This document shows positions 44,720 through 54,393 of a stretch of DNA of 64,000 nt, one piece after another. A model generated the notes under the pieces. That model saw nothing but the letters and a program-made list of their open reading frames with translations, did not search any database and had not been told where the DNA came from. Origin of the DNA: Burkholderia sp. OK233 (GTDB lineage: Bacteria; Pseudomonadota; Gammaproteobacteria; Burkholderiales; Burkholderiaceae); contig NZ_OCSR01000001.1 in NCBI RefSeq assembly GCF_900230185.1, positions 3,534,001-3,598,000 of the forward strand, in the 5' to 3' direction. The translations under genes were made by a program, and so were the position numbers. Every line of letters starts with the position of its first letter. The stretch's first letter is position 1.

Positions 44720-45871
44720 ATGGCACACAGAAGACTCAGGCTCGGCATGGTCGGCGGTGGGCAGGGCGCGTTTATCGGCGCGGTGCACCGGATCGCGGCG
44801 CGGCTCGACGATCGGTTCGAGTTGGTGGCGGGCGCGTTGTCGTCCGACCCGCAGCGCGCGCAGGCGAGCGCCGCTGAAGCAGGCATCGCGCGCAGCTATG
44901 CAGACTGGCGTGAGATGGCGCGCGCCGAAGCCGCCCGCGACGACGGTATCGACGCAGTCGCGATCGTCACACCGAATCATCTGCATGCGCCGGTGGCGAC
45001 GGCTTTTCTCGAAGCGGGCATCCATGTGGTGTGCGACAAGCCGCTGGCGATCTCGTTGGCGGAAGGCGAGGCGCTGGCAAAGCTTGCTCGCGAGAAGAAC
45101 AAGCTGTTCGCGCTGACGCATACGTATTCTGGTTATCCGTTGGTGCGTCACGCTCGTGAGCTCATCGAAAAAGGTGCGCTTGGCGAAATACGCGTGGTGC
45201 AAGTTGAATATGCACAGGACTGGCTGGCTGAGCCGATAGAAACGAGGGGCACGAACAAGCAGGCAGGCTGGCGCACGGATCCTTCGTTGGCGGGTCCCGC
45301 CGGCTGTCTCGGCGATATCGGCACGCATGCGTATCACCTCGCTGCCTTCATCACGGGGATGACGCCGTCGTCGCTATCGGCAGAGTTGCATACCTTCGTG
45401 CCGGGACGCCGTATCGACGACCATGTGCAGGCGATGCTGCGTTATCCGAACGGCGCGCGCGGCATGCTATGGGCGAGCCAGGTGGCGAGCGGCGCGGAGA
45501 ATGCGCTGCGTCTGCGGGTGTACGGGACGAAAGCGAATCTCGCTTTCGATCAGGAGAATCCGAACGAATTGTGGTTCACGCCGCTCGGCGGATCGGCTGA
45601 GCGACTGACGCGCGGACGTGTGAAAAGTGCGATCGCGGCGCATGCGACGCGTGTGCCACAGGGGCATCCTGAGGGTTATCTGGAGGCGTTCGCGCAGTTG
45701 TACAAAGATGCGGCGTTACAGATCGAAGCGTTGAATGCGGGCCGCTCGTTGCCCGCCGAAAGCCTGCTGCTCACAACGGTGGATGACGGCGTGGCGGGCC
45801 TGCGCTTCATTGATGCGGTGCTGGCGAGTAGTGCGGCGGACGGGCAGTGGCGTGAGATAGACCCCGGTTGA
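44720..45871 (+). CDS. Gfo/Idh/MocA family sugar dehydrogenase
   Basis: A 383-residue NAD(P)-dependent oxidoreductase; the ATG at 44720 has AAAGGAG upstream, and a longer frame starts inside the preceding gene. The Rossmann motif is LGMVGGGQGAFIGAVHR (about 8-24), and the catalytic Lys lies in VVCDKPLAISLAE. GDIGTHAYHLAAFI has the conserved Asp/His. The GGGxGAFIGxVHR form is that of dehydrogenases acting at C3 of glycosides, such as E. coli YcjS. It probably oxidises the imported sugar before or after the epimerase acts. Last gene of the operon. Confidence 0.9.
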   Translation: MAHRRLRLGMVGGGQGAFIGAVHRIAARLDDRFELVAGALSSDPQRAQASAAEAGIARSYADWREMARAEAARDDGIDAVAIVTPNHLHAPVATAFLEAGIHVVCDKPLAISLAEGEALAKLAREKNKLFALTHTYSGYPLVRHARELIEKGALGEIRVVQVEYAQDWLAEPIETRGTNKQAGWRTDPSLAGPAGCLGDIGTHAYHLAAFITGMTPSSLSAELHTFVPGRRIDDHVQAMLRYPNGARGMLWASQVASGAENALRLRVYGTKANLAFDQENPNELWFTPLGGSAERLTRGRVKSAIAAHATRVPQGHPEGYLEAFAQLYKDAALQIEALNAGRSLPAESLLLTTVDDGVAGLRFIDAVLASSAADGQWREIDPG

Positions 45872-45920
45872 TCGTGGACACATGACGCGCACGCCCGGCA
45901 GCGAAAGGAGCCATACAATT

Positions 45921-47033
45921 TCAACGCCGCCTGATTTTCAACCAGGCCTTGAGCGTGCCGAGGTCCTGGAACTCCAGCAGATCGTACTCGAGCGAACTGA
46001 TCTGTTCCCGCAGCATAAAAACGTCCTCCGACAGCTCGTGCATTGCCTTCTTCGGCGTGATGGACGCCATCGGGTCGAGCCCGTAGCGCTCCTTGAACGC
46101 CATTTCGGCAAACAAAATTTCGTCGTCGAGTTCGCCTACCTGCTCCTTCAGTATCTTGTTGTAATGCTTGAGTCGGTCTTCGCTCAGGTTATCGATCGCG
46201 TTCTGGTCGATGTGTTCCAGTTCCAGTTGCAATTCGAGCAGACGCAGCAGGTTGTTCTTGCTGTAGGCCTCGTTGACTCGTTGCATCAGCGCGGTTTTCC
46301 GTTTGCGTTCCTCTGGATCGCTTTCGCGATCGGGATGCAACGCGCTGGCCAGCTTGCGATATACCTCGCGAATCGAGCGGCTGAGTTGCGCTTCTTCTTC
46401 CTCGCGGCGCGTTTCGGCCGCTATCTGCTTCGCTGTCTTCTTTTTCGGGGCACTTCGCGCCTGGCGTGCCTGATGTTCCGCCGCTTGCGCAGCGTCGTCC
46501 TGATCGATATGTGCCTGCAGGCGATCCAGAACTTCATCGGGCGAGTTCATGTCGATGTCGTCCAGTTCGACGCCTAGTACTGTCTCGAGCATCGATTTCA
46601 TTTCGTCTAACTGGGACGCTTTTTCGTCGTCGTAGTCGGACCCGCTGTGCCGGTTGTATAGCGCTTTCAACTCGTCGCTGTCTTCTTCCCCGAGACACCT
46701 CGCCGCCAGATCGACAATCACCGCTGAAAGGGTGCGCCGTTCGGCCTGGGTGATACGTTTCTGGTTGCTCTGCTCGTCGAGAAGATGCGCCATCCGCGCA
46801 CGCAACTGTTGCATCTGCTGCTTCAGCGGCAGCAGTTCATTCACGTACTTTTGCTGGAAAGCCGGCGCGAACTCCTCCCACGCGCTCAAACTGGCGCGCC
46901 GCTTTTCGATCTGTTTGATCAGCGTGTTGAAGGCTTTCTGGCCCTTTGACAGGGTGGGTCGATTGTGGTCCGGCGCGATGCTGACGGACCTGGCGCTTGT
47001 CCTGGTCATGGAGCGGATATCTTCGGTCGTCAA
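45921..47033 (-). CDS. J-domain (DnaJ-like) protein
   Basis: A 370-residue hydrophilic protein. Residues 60-150 are largely coiled coil (KQQMQQLRARMAHLLDEQ). A Lys-rich stretch (195-205) precedes a C-terminal J domain with IREVYRKLASALHPDRESD, the HPD tripeptide at 233-235, and VNEAYSKNNLLRLLELQLELE. The final 100 residues are helical. J domains recruit and stimulate Hsp70 (DnaK); a J domain in this position with no zinc-finger or Gly/Phe region marks a specialised class. Start is uncertain: TTG at 47033 or ATG at 47009. It is next to a small conserved gene. Confidence 0.85.
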   Translation of the reverse strand: MTTEDIRSMTRTSARSVSIAPDHNRPTLSKGQKAFNTLIKQIEKRRASLSAWEEFAPAFQQKYVNELLPLKQQMQQLRARMAHLLDEQSNQKRITQAERRTLSAVIVDLAARCLGEEDSDELKALYNRHSGSDYDDEKASQLDEMKSMLETVLGVELDDIDMNSPDEVLDRLQAHIDQDDAAQAAEHQARQARSAPKKKTAKQIAAETRREEEEAQLSRSIREVYRKLASALHPDRESDPEERKRKTALMQRVNEAYSKNNLLRLLELQLELEHIDQNAIDNLSEDRLKHYNKILKEQVGELDDEILFAEMAFKERYGLDPMASITPKKAMHELSEDVFMLREQISSLEYDLLEFQDLGTLKAWLKIRRR

Positions 47034-47051
47034 ATGGGGTACGGCAGCTTC

Positions 47052-47312
47052 CTAGCTGCGCTTACTCTTCTTGATTTGCTCTTCAAACGCGATATCGAGC
47101 TTGCTCGCCTTGCGCGGTTTCGGCGGTCCGAAACCATCGACGAATTTGACGAAGTCGTCGAGCGTCAGCGGATCGGAGACTTTCTTGTCCGTACCGCTCG
47201 ATTTGTCGACTAGATAGAACAGGCCGCCGGAGAGGCTGATCGCGGCGAACTGCGGATTGCCGCTGCGGGTTTTCAGGCGCTCGACAGCGTGGATGGCTCG
47301 GGTGGTGCGCAT
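47052..47312 (-). CDS. Small conserved protein upstream of the J-domain gene
   Basis: An 86-residue basic protein with a compact pattern: SGNPQFAAISLSGGLFYLVD near 17-36, DPLTLDDFVKFVDGFG near 47-62, then a Lys-rich tail ending KKSKRS. No signal peptide or membrane segment. It lies 18 bp from the J-domain gene on the same strand, so the two probably form an operon. I do not recognise a named family. Confidence 0.65.
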   Translation of the reverse strand: MRTTRAIHAVERLKTRSGNPQFAAISLSGGLFYLVDKSSGTDKKVSDPLTLDDFVKFVDGFGPPKPRKASKLDIAFEEQIKKSKRS

Positions 47313-47380
47313 GATGTGGGACGGCTGGTCGGGGAAAGACTTCTACTGTAGCAACTTCGCGCGGGGCGCGCGAAGTTGCG

Positions 47381-50300
47381 TCATTGCAGGGTCTTATCCG
47401 TTATGCCGTGGTCCTTCACGGTGTACGCTTTGCGTCCGAACTTGCGCCGCAACCAATCCCCCCAATCCTCCAGCACCGTGTACACCACCGGCACGACCAC
47501 CAGCGTCAGAATCGACGACGTAATCACGCCGCCAATCACGGTCTGCCCGAGCGGCCCGCGTTGCTCCCCACCTTCGCCGAGCGCGGCCGCCAGCGGCAGC
47601 ATGCCGAAAATCATCGCCAGCGTGGTCATCAAAATCGGCCGCAAACGCACGCGCGCCGCTTCGAGCAGCGCTTCACGCCGCTCCATGATTCGCCCCTTGC
47701 CGGACGCATCGAGCAAGGTGCCGCGCCGTGCCTGATTCGCGAAGTCGATCAGCAGAATCGCGTTTTTCGTCACAAGGCCCATCAACATCACGAAGCCGAT
47801 GATCGAAAACATGTTCAACGTACTGCCGAACAGCAGCAGCGCGATCAGCACGCCGATCAAGGTAAGCGGCAGCGACGCCATGATCGCGAGCGGCTGCGCG
47901 AAGCTCGCGAACTGCGACGCAAGAATCATGTAGATGAAGATCACCGCGAGCGCCAACGCCTCCACCGCGTACACGAACGATTCGTTCATGCTCTTGGTCG
48001 AGCCTTCGAACCGGTAGTGGTAGCCCGCCGGCAGATGCATCGCGTCGAGCGTTTTCGCGACGTCCGCGGCCACCTCGCCGGGTGAGCGGCCATTCACGTT
48101 CGCCGACAGCATCACCTCGCGTTGCAGGTCGCGTCGGTTCAACACATCAGGGCCCGTCGTCTTGACGATATCCGCGATCTGCCGCAGAGGCACCAGCACC
48201 GGTGCACCGTTCGTATCGGTGCGGTTGGTCGCGATCATCAGCCTGGCGAGATCGTCGACGTCCTCGCGCTGCGAGCGCGGCAGGCGCACGCTGACGTCGT
48301 AGTCCTGGTCATCGGGCGCGCGCCACGTGCTGATGGCGTCGCCGGAGAGCAGCGGCCGCAAGGCGGTGCCGATATCTGCCACGCCCACGCCGAGGTCGGA
48401 CGCCAGTTCGCGCTTCACATTGATCGCGACGATCGGCTTATCTGCCTTGAGACTCGAATCGAGGTCGACGAGGCCCGGGATCCTGGTCATCCGTGCCTGA
48501 GCTGCGTCCGAAAGCCGGCGCAGTTCGTCGATGTTGTCGCCCTGCAAGCTCAACTGGATCGCTTTCGTGCTGCCGGCGCCGTCGGGCACGCCGATTTCGG
48601 TAATCGACACGCCCGCCACGGAGGCGAGCCGCGCGCGAAACACCTGATTCAATTCGACCATGCCGCGCGTGCGGTCGCGCCGGTCTTTCAGGCGGACGGT
48701 GATCAGCGCGGTGTTTTTGCCTTGCGTATTGCCCGAGTTGACCGTCGCATAACTGAAGCGCACTTCGGGGTAGGTGGCGAGAATCGCCTGCACCTGTTTC
48801 ACTTTTTCCGACGTGGCTTCGAGCGAGGTGCCCACCGGCGTGTTCAAACCGATCTGCGTTTCGGAGAAGTCCGCATTCGGCACGAACTCGGTGCCGACGA
48901 ACGGCACCAGAAACAGACTGCCGAAGAACGTAGCTGCCGCCACGACCAGCGTGATCGCGCGATGCTTCAGCGACCAGCCGAGCAGGCGCTGATAAAACGC
49001 GGTGAGCTGGTCAATCCGCTTGTCGAACAGATGCAGGGAACGTTCGATGACACGTCCATAGCGATAGCCCTTGCGGCCGGTGTCCGCGTCATGCAGATCG
49101 GGGTCCGGCCAGATGGAGGACAGCATCGGATCGAGCGTGAACGATACGAACATCGAGATCAGCACGGCAGCGGCGACCGTGATACCGAACTGGTGGAAGA
49201 AGCGGCCGATGATGCCGCCCATGAAGCCAACCGGCAGAAACACCGCGACGATCGAGAAGGTGGTCGCCAGCACGGCGAGCGCGATTTCCTTGGTGCCGTC
49301 GAGCGCGGCGGTGCGATGGTCCGCGCCGAGCTGCACGTGCCGCACGATGTTTTCGCGCACCACGATCGCATCGTCGATCAGCAAGCCGACGCATAGCGAC
49401 AGCGTCATCAGCGTGATCACATTGATTGTGAAGCCGCAGGCGTACATCACCGCGAAGGTGCCGATCAGCGCGATCGGCAGCGTGAGGCCGGTGATCACCG
49501 TGCTGCGCCACGAGCCGAGAAACAGGAACACGATCAGCACTGTCAGCAGCGCGCCTTCGAGCAAGGTGCGCTTCACCTCGTTGACGCTTTCTTCGATGTT
49601 GATCGACGAATCGTCGGTGATATCGAGTTTGACGCCCGGCGGCAGTTGCGGCTGCAGAAGGGCGACGGCGTCACGTACACCGTGCGCGACGTCCACAGTG
49701 TTCTCGCCCTGCGCCTTGATGATCGACAGGAACAGCGCGCGCTGTCCGTTGAGCAACGCCATGCTGTCCGGTTCCTGCTGACCGTCCACCACCTCGGCGA
49801 CCTGGTCGAGCGTGACCGGTTGCGTCGCCGACGAAGCAGTGGGAATCGCCGACTGCGCGCCGCGACGCGCGACGATGATGCGTTTGAAGTCGTCCGGTTT
49901 CTCGAAACGGCCTTTGACCTGCACGGTCTGCTCGACATTGCTCGATGTGAGCGGCCCGGCCGGAATCTCCTGATTCTCGTTCTGCACCGCGCGGATCACC
50001 TGATCGACGCCGATCGAAAGCGCCTGCAGCTTCTCCGGATTCACGTCGATCTGCACTTGCCGCTTTACGCCGCCCACCAGCGACACGGAGCCGACGCCGC
50101 GCACGGTTTCGAGCCGCTTGCGCACGATCTGATCGGCCACGGTGGTGAGATCGCGCGTGGACAGCGACGCGCCCGGCGCGTTCGAGATGGCGACCGTGAT
50201 GATCGGCATATCCGCCGGGTCATAGCGCAGCACACGCGGGTCCTTCACGCCGTCGCGCAGATCGGGGCGGATCAGTGCGATCTTGTCGCGCACGTCCTGG

Positions 50301-50614
50301 GCGGCCTGCACCGCGTCCACTGAAAGGTCGAATTGCACGATCACGACCGACTGCGCGTCGTACGAACGCGAAGTGATTTCGTCGATACCGCTGATCGTGT
50401 TGACCGCTTCCTCGATCTTGCGCGTGACGTCGGACTCGACCGATTCCGGCGACGCCCCCGGATACGCGGTCTGCACGACCACGACCGGGAACGCGATATC
50501 CGGGAACTGATCGACCTTGAGCCGCTGATAAGAGAACAGACCGATGACGAGCAGCGCCATCATCATCATCGTGGCGAGCACCGGGTTGCCGATGCTGATG
50601 CCGGTGAACCACAT
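47381..50614 (-). CDS. RND efflux pump inner-membrane transporter
   Basis: A 1077-residue protein of the AcrB/MdtC type. The N-terminus (MWFTGISIGNPVLATMMMMALLVIGLFSY in segments) is the first membrane helix. PYPGASPESVE-like TAYPGASPESVESDV opens the porter domain, and the proton-relay Asp pair sits in LCVGLLIDDAIVVREN. Twelve membrane helices and two large periplasmic loops are as expected. It exports drugs or lipophilic compounds by proton exchange. It follows its adaptor gene by 15 bp. No outer-membrane channel gene is adjacent. Confidence 0.96.
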   Translation of the reverse strand: MWFTGISIGNPVLATMMMMALLVIGLFSYQRLKVDQFPDIAFPVVVVQTAYPGASPESVESDVTRKIEEAVNTISGIDEITSRSYDAQSVVIVQFDLSVDAVQAAQDVRDKIALIRPDLRDGVKDPRVLRYDPADMPIITVAISNAPGASLSTRDLTTVADQIVRKRLETVRGVGSVSLVGGVKRQVQIDVNPEKLQALSIGVDQVIRAVQNENQEIPAGPLTSSNVEQTVQVKGRFEKPDDFKRIIVARRGAQSAIPTASSATQPVTLDQVAEVVDGQQEPDSMALLNGQRALFLSIIKAQGENTVDVAHGVRDAVALLQPQLPPGVKLDITDDSSINIEESVNEVKRTLLEGALLTVLIVFLFLGSWRSTVITGLTLPIALIGTFAVMYACGFTINVITLMTLSLCVGLLIDDAIVVRENIVRHVQLGADHRTAALDGTKEIALAVLATTFSIVAVFLPVGFMGGIIGRFFHQFGITVAAAVLISMFVSFTLDPMLSSIWPDPDLHDADTGRKGYRYGRVIERSLHLFDKRIDQLTAFYQRLLGWSLKHRAITLVVAAATFFGSLFLVPFVGTEFVPNADFSETQIGLNTPVGTSLEATSEKVKQVQAILATYPEVRFSYATVNSGNTQGKNTALITVRLKDRRDRTRGMVELNQVFRARLASVAGVSITEIGVPDGAGSTKAIQLSLQGDNIDELRRLSDAAQARMTRIPGLVDLDSSLKADKPIVAINVKRELASDLGVGVADIGTALRPLLSGDAISTWRAPDDQDYDVSVRLPRSQREDVDDLARLMIATNRTDTNGAPVLVPLRQIADIVKTTGPDVLNRRDLQREVMLSANVNGRSPGEVAADVAKTLDAMHLPAGYHYRFEGSTKSMNESFVYAVEALALAVIFIYMILASQFASFAQPLAIMASLPLTLIGVLIALLLFGSTLNMFSIIGFVMLMGLVTKNAILLIDFANQARRGTLLDASGKGRIMERREALLEAARVRLRPILMTTLAMIFGMLPLAAALGEGGEQRGPLGQTVIGGVITSSILTLVVVPVVYTVLEDWGDWLRRKFGRKAYTVKDHGITDKTLQ

Positions 50615-50629
50615 AGGCGAGGGCTCCGG

Positions 50630-51736
50630 TCAGCGTGCGCTGCTTGCGCCCGGCACGCTGGCCGCTTGCGGGGCAGCCTGCCCAGGTTGAACGGGCTGCA
50701 CCACATGCACGGTGCTGCCGATCCGCAATGAGCCGAGATTGTTCTTCACGATCTGCTGGCCGAGTGCCAACGGGCCGCCGACGATTTCGGTCCACGTATC
50801 GCCATCGGTATTACCTGTCGCGCCGGTCTGCACCAGCACGTTCTGCCGGCTGCCGACCGAGATCGTGCCGGTGCCGAACATACCGACCCGCAGCGTGCCC
50901 GTCGGGTTGGCGACCTGCACATACACCATGATTGAACGCGAGCCGGCTTGTGCGGCCGGATTGATACGTGTGATCGCGCCTTGGATCGGTGTGTCGATAC
51001 CGTCGAAAGCGATCTGGATCGGCTGGCCGATCCGAACGCGGCCGATCTCGCCGACCGGCACCGGCGCTTCCAGTTCGAGTGTGCGCAGATCGACCACGTC
51101 GAACAGTTTGGTATCGACGGCAACCTTCTCGCCTGGTTCAACCGAGCGCGACGCGATCTGTCCGTCGAGCGGCGAACGCATGACGGTATCGTCCAAAGAC
51201 AGATTCGATGACGCCAGCGCCGCCTTCGCCGCATCGAGATTCGCGCGGGCGATTTGATACTGGCTTTGCGCGGTGTCAAAGGCGTTTTTCGAAATGAAAC
51301 CCTTTTCGACCAGCACGCGGTTGTTGTCCAGCGTCTGTTTGGCGATGTCGAGCTGGCCGGCCATGGCCGCCATCTGGCCGCGCGTTTGTTCGGCGCGGGC
51401 GACGTAGTCGCGGGCATCGATCTTCGCGAGGATCTGGCCGATCTTGACCGGATCGCCTTCGCGCACCATGACGTTGAGCGCCGAGCCGGCGACTTTCGAT
51501 TTGACCGCGGCTTGCGTGACTGCGCGCAGCGACCCGGTCAGCGGCAGCGTTTCGGAGAGGGTGCGGCGGCTGACGGTGGTGAGGTCGTCAGGCGCGAATT
51601 CGACGACGGAAGAAGGGGCCTCGACGCCGGCGGCAACGGCGCCGTTGCGCTTTCTGATGGCGTGGCCGATCGCAATGGCGAGGATCACAGCGGCTACAAC
51701 GGTGGCGATGAAGATGCGTTTTCTGGTTTTTAGCAT
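50630..51736 (-). CDS. RND pump periplasmic adaptor (membrane fusion protein)
   Basis: A 368-residue protein starting at MLKTRKRIFIATVVAAVILAIAIG, an uncleaved membrane anchor (no lipobox). Lipoyl-like halves are TGSLRAVTQAAVKSKVAGSALNVMV and DDTVMRSPLDGQIASRSVEPG, with a coiled-coil hairpin of about 90 residues between them. It joins the inner-membrane pump to an outer-membrane channel. A GTG seven codons upstream is a weaker start. First gene of the pair. Confidence 0.94.
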   Translation of the reverse strand: MLKTRKRIFIATVVAAVILAIAIGHAIRKRNGAVAAGVEAPSSVVEFAPDDLTTVSRRTLSETLPLTGSLRAVTQAAVKSKVAGSALNVMVREGDPVKIGQILAKIDARDYVARAEQTRGQMAAMAGQLDIAKQTLDNNRVLVEKGFISKNAFDTAQSQYQIARANLDAAKAALASSNLSLDDTVMRSPLDGQIASRSVEPGEKVAVDTKLFDVVDLRTLELEAPVPVGEIGRVRIGQPIQIAFDGIDTPIQGAITRINPAAQAGSRSIMVYVQVANPTGTLRVGMFGTGTISVGSRQNVLVQTGATGNTDGDTWTEIVGGPLALGQQIVKNNLGSLRIGSTVHVVQPVQPGQAAPQAASVPGASSAR

Positions 51737-52025
51737 GCGCGGTCTGACGGACTTCACGGGCTGGCGAGGGGCGGTGGCCTTGTGGTCTCAAGGCGCCGTA
51801 CGCTCGCACGGAATCGGCAAAATTAGCCTGTGCCTGCGCTCACTGCAAGCTGGCCGTCAGCATGGTACACGGAGCTTGCGCCGCGCGCGCCGCTCGAATG
51901 GTGTGCTCGCACGGCCGGCGTGCGTATTGACTCAAAATGACAAATTCAGACCGGCAGACTGCGGCTACGGGTGCTGGGATGCGCGTGGCTGAACCGGGGT
52001 GGAACCCGCCACGCGCATGGCCCGC

Positions 52026-53186
52026 TCACTGACTCAAATAAACGAACTTGCCGTTCCTGATGATGCCCATCACGCTCGCGCGTTGATCCAGACCGACGTG
52101 GTCCTTCGGGCTGGTATTGACCACGCCGTTGGGCACAACCAGTTCATGCGCGTGCTCCAGTTCGTCACGCAATGCGGTGCGGAAAGCCGGCGTGCCCGGC
52201 TGCGCCGTCTTCAACGCGCGCGCGACCGCATCCTGCAAACGCGGATACACACCCGCCGCATCGCCCGCAAATTGGGTCACGCTGCCCGGGCCGTATTTCG
52301 CTTCGTATTCGTTGGTGAACGCGAGCGCCGCCTTCTTCGCCGGATGATCGGCCGGCAACGTGCGCGCCACTACGACCGGCTGCGTCGGGAACAGCGTGCC
52401 TTCCACATCCTTGCCGCCCAGTTTGATGAACTCTGGCGTGGCGATGCCGTGCGTCTGATAGATCGGGCCTTTGAAACCGCGTTCGATCAGCGTGCGCTGC
52501 GGCAGCACGGTCGGCGTGCCGGCGCCGGCAATCAGAATCGCATCGGGCTTGGCGGCCATCAGCTTGAGGATCTGGCCGGTGACGCTGGCATCGGTGCGGT
52601 TATAGCGCTCGGTGGCCACCAGCTGGATATGCCGCAAGGCCGCGAACTTGCTGAACTCGCTGAGCCAGCTTTCGCCGTAGCCGTCCGCGAAACCGATGAA
52701 GCCCACCGTCTTCACGTTGTGGTTCGACATGTAGCGCGTCATCACGTCGGCCATCGCGCTGTCGGTCTGCGCCATCTTGTAGGCCCACACCTTCTTGCCT
52801 TCCTGCGGTTCGACCACGCTCGCCGAGCCGATCAGCGTGATCATGGGCGTCTGGTTTTCCGCGACCGGGTCGAGCGCGGCCATCGCCGCCGGCGTGATAT
52901 TCGGGCCGACGATCACGTCGACGTGGTCCTCATTGATCAGCTTGCGGATGTTGCGCACCGCGTTGCCCGGATCGGAGCCGTCGTCGAGGAAGATGTAGTC
53001 GGCTTTCTGGCCGGCAATCGTGGCCGGCCACATCAGCATCGCGTTCTTGCTCGTAATGCCGATCACGGCCGCGGGGCCGGTGCTCGACAGGTCGATGCCG
53101 ACCTTGATGTCGGCCTGTGCTGCGGTAGCGAGCAAGAGCGCGCCGAGAGCGGCCAGGCCGCGAAGTTTGTTCTTATGCGACGTCAT
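52026..53186 (-). CDS. ABC transporter substrate-binding protein, branched-chain amino acid type
   Basis: A 386-residue periplasmic protein starting at the ATG at 53186 with GGAG upstream. The signal peptide runs to about residue 25 (ALGALLLATAAQA). The mature part (DIKVGIDLSSTGPAAVIG, VDVIVGPNITPAAMAAL, VGFIGFADGYGESWLSEF) is a Leu/Ile/Val-type binding protein. Orphan: no permease or ATPase genes are nearby. It lies 33 bp from cysB on the same strand, so a role in uptake of sulfur compounds is possible but unproven. Confidence 0.92.
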   Translation of the reverse strand: MTSHKNKLRGLAALGALLLATAAQADIKVGIDLSSTGPAAVIGITSKNAMLMWPATIAGQKADYIFLDDGSDPGNAVRNIRKLINEDHVDVIVGPNITPAAMAALDPVAENQTPMITLIGSASVVEPQEGKKVWAYKMAQTDSAMADVMTRYMSNHNVKTVGFIGFADGYGESWLSEFSKFAALRHIQLVATERYNRTDASVTGQILKLMAAKPDAILIAGAGTPTVLPQRTLIERGFKGPIYQTHGIATPEFIKLGGKDVEGTLFPTQPVVVARTLPADHPAKKAALAFTNEYEAKYGPGSVTQFAGDAAGVYPRLQDAVARALKTAQPGTPAFRTALRDELEHAHELVVPNGVVNTSPKDHVGLDQRASVMGIIRNGKFVYLSQ

Positions 53187-53218
53187 CAAGGGTCTCCATA
53201 GCGGGAAGCGTGGTCAAT

Positions 53219-54160
53219 TCAAAGTTCGTAGGTTTCGTGTTCGCCTTTGAGCGCCTGTTCGATCAGCTTGCGGTTCATGCTCGGCGACAGCAGTTCGACG
53301 AGCGTATACACATAGCTGCGCAGATAGGCGCCCTGTTTCAGCGCGACCCGCGTCACGTTGCTGCCGAACAGGTGGCCGACCGGCATGGCGCGCAAATGGC
53401 GGTCGCGCTCGGCGTTGAACGCGATATCCGCCATGATGCCGACGCCCAGACCCAGTTCGACGTAGGTCTTGATCACGTCGGCGTCGATCGCCTCCAGCAC
53501 GATGTCCGGATGCAGCCCGCGCAGGCGGAACGCCTCGTTGATCTTGGTGCGGCCGGCGAACGCGTTGTCGTACGTAATCAGCGGATATTGGGTCAGATCG
53601 TCCAGCGACAAAAGTTTGCGGTCGAGCAGCGGATGATCCGGTTGCATCACGGCGACGTGGTGCCACTGGAAGCAGGGCAGCGAGACCAGTTCCTTATAGT
53701 TAGCGATCGCTTCGGTGGCGATGCAGAGGTCGGCCTGGTCGTGGATCACCATTTCAGCCACCTGGGTCGGGCTGCCTTGCAGAATTGAAAGGTGAACTTT
53801 CGGGAAACGCTTCTTGAATTCGGCGATCGCGGCCGGAAGTGAGTAGCGCGCCTGGGTGTGGGTGGCGGCGATCACCAGGTTGCCCTGATCCTGGGCCGCG
53901 TAATCTTTACCGACCCGCTTGAGGCTTTCGACCTCCTGCAGAATCCTCTCAACCGACTGAAGAATGATGCGCCCCGGCTCGGTCATCCCGCGCACGCGCT
54001 TGCCGTGTCGTGTGAAGATTTCGACGCCCAGCTCGTCTTCCAGCTCGATGATTGCCTTGGAGACGCCCGGTTGGCTTGTAAACAGTGCTTTGGCCGCTTC
54101 GGTCAGGTTGAAATTCTGCCGCACAGCCTCGCGGACGAAGCGGAATTGATGCAGGTTCAT
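53219..54160 (-). CDS. cysB: LysR-family regulator CysB
   Basis: A 313-residue LysR-type activator. The helix-turn-helix is NLTEAAKALFTSQPGVSKAI (18-37). The effector domain contains ATHTQARYSLPAAIAEFKKR and LQGSPTQVAEMVIHDQADLCIATE, which match CysB, the O-acetylserine/thiosulfate-sensing regulator of sulfur assimilation. It is divergent from cysI, as expected for a regulator of that operon. A close paralogue (Cbl/SsuR type) is the alternative. Confidence 0.93.
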   Translation of the reverse strand: MNLHQFRFVREAVRQNFNLTEAAKALFTSQPGVSKAIIELEDELGVEIFTRHGKRVRGMTEPGRIILQSVERILQEVESLKRVGKDYAAQDQGNLVIAATHTQARYSLPAAIAEFKKRFPKVHLSILQGSPTQVAEMVIHDQADLCIATEAIANYKELVSLPCFQWHHVAVMQPDHPLLDRKLLSLDDLTQYPLITYDNAFAGRTKINEAFRLRGLHPDIVLEAIDADVIKTYVELGLGVGIMADIAFNAERDRHLRAMPVGHLFGSNVTRVALKQGAYLRSYVYTLVELLSPSMNRKLIEQALKGEHETYEL

Positions 54161-54393
54161 ATATAACCTCTCCGCATATCAAAAGAATTTTTTAGTCGTT
54201 TGAAATATAAGGCGAGTTTATTACGATCTGTCCATCTTTTTCAATATGGATATCTGTATTTGTCATAAGCAAATGAGAGATGGGTCTAAACCCTCATTCG
54301 CCTGACCTGACAAACAGAGGTATTCAAGCCGCGGCGGAACCGGGTGGCCGGCCCCCGGACCGCCGTGTGTCACGCAAAAATTGGGGTCCCCGA
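54161..54393. promoter_or_regulatory. Divergent cysB-cysI control region
   Basis: This 233-bp interval is distinctly AT-rich between 54165 and 54285, unlike the flanking genes, which suits LysR-type sites and promoters for both directions. Imperfect ATA-rich dyads such as GGATATC around 54250 are visible. No exact CysB consensus was assigned. Confidence 0.55.
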
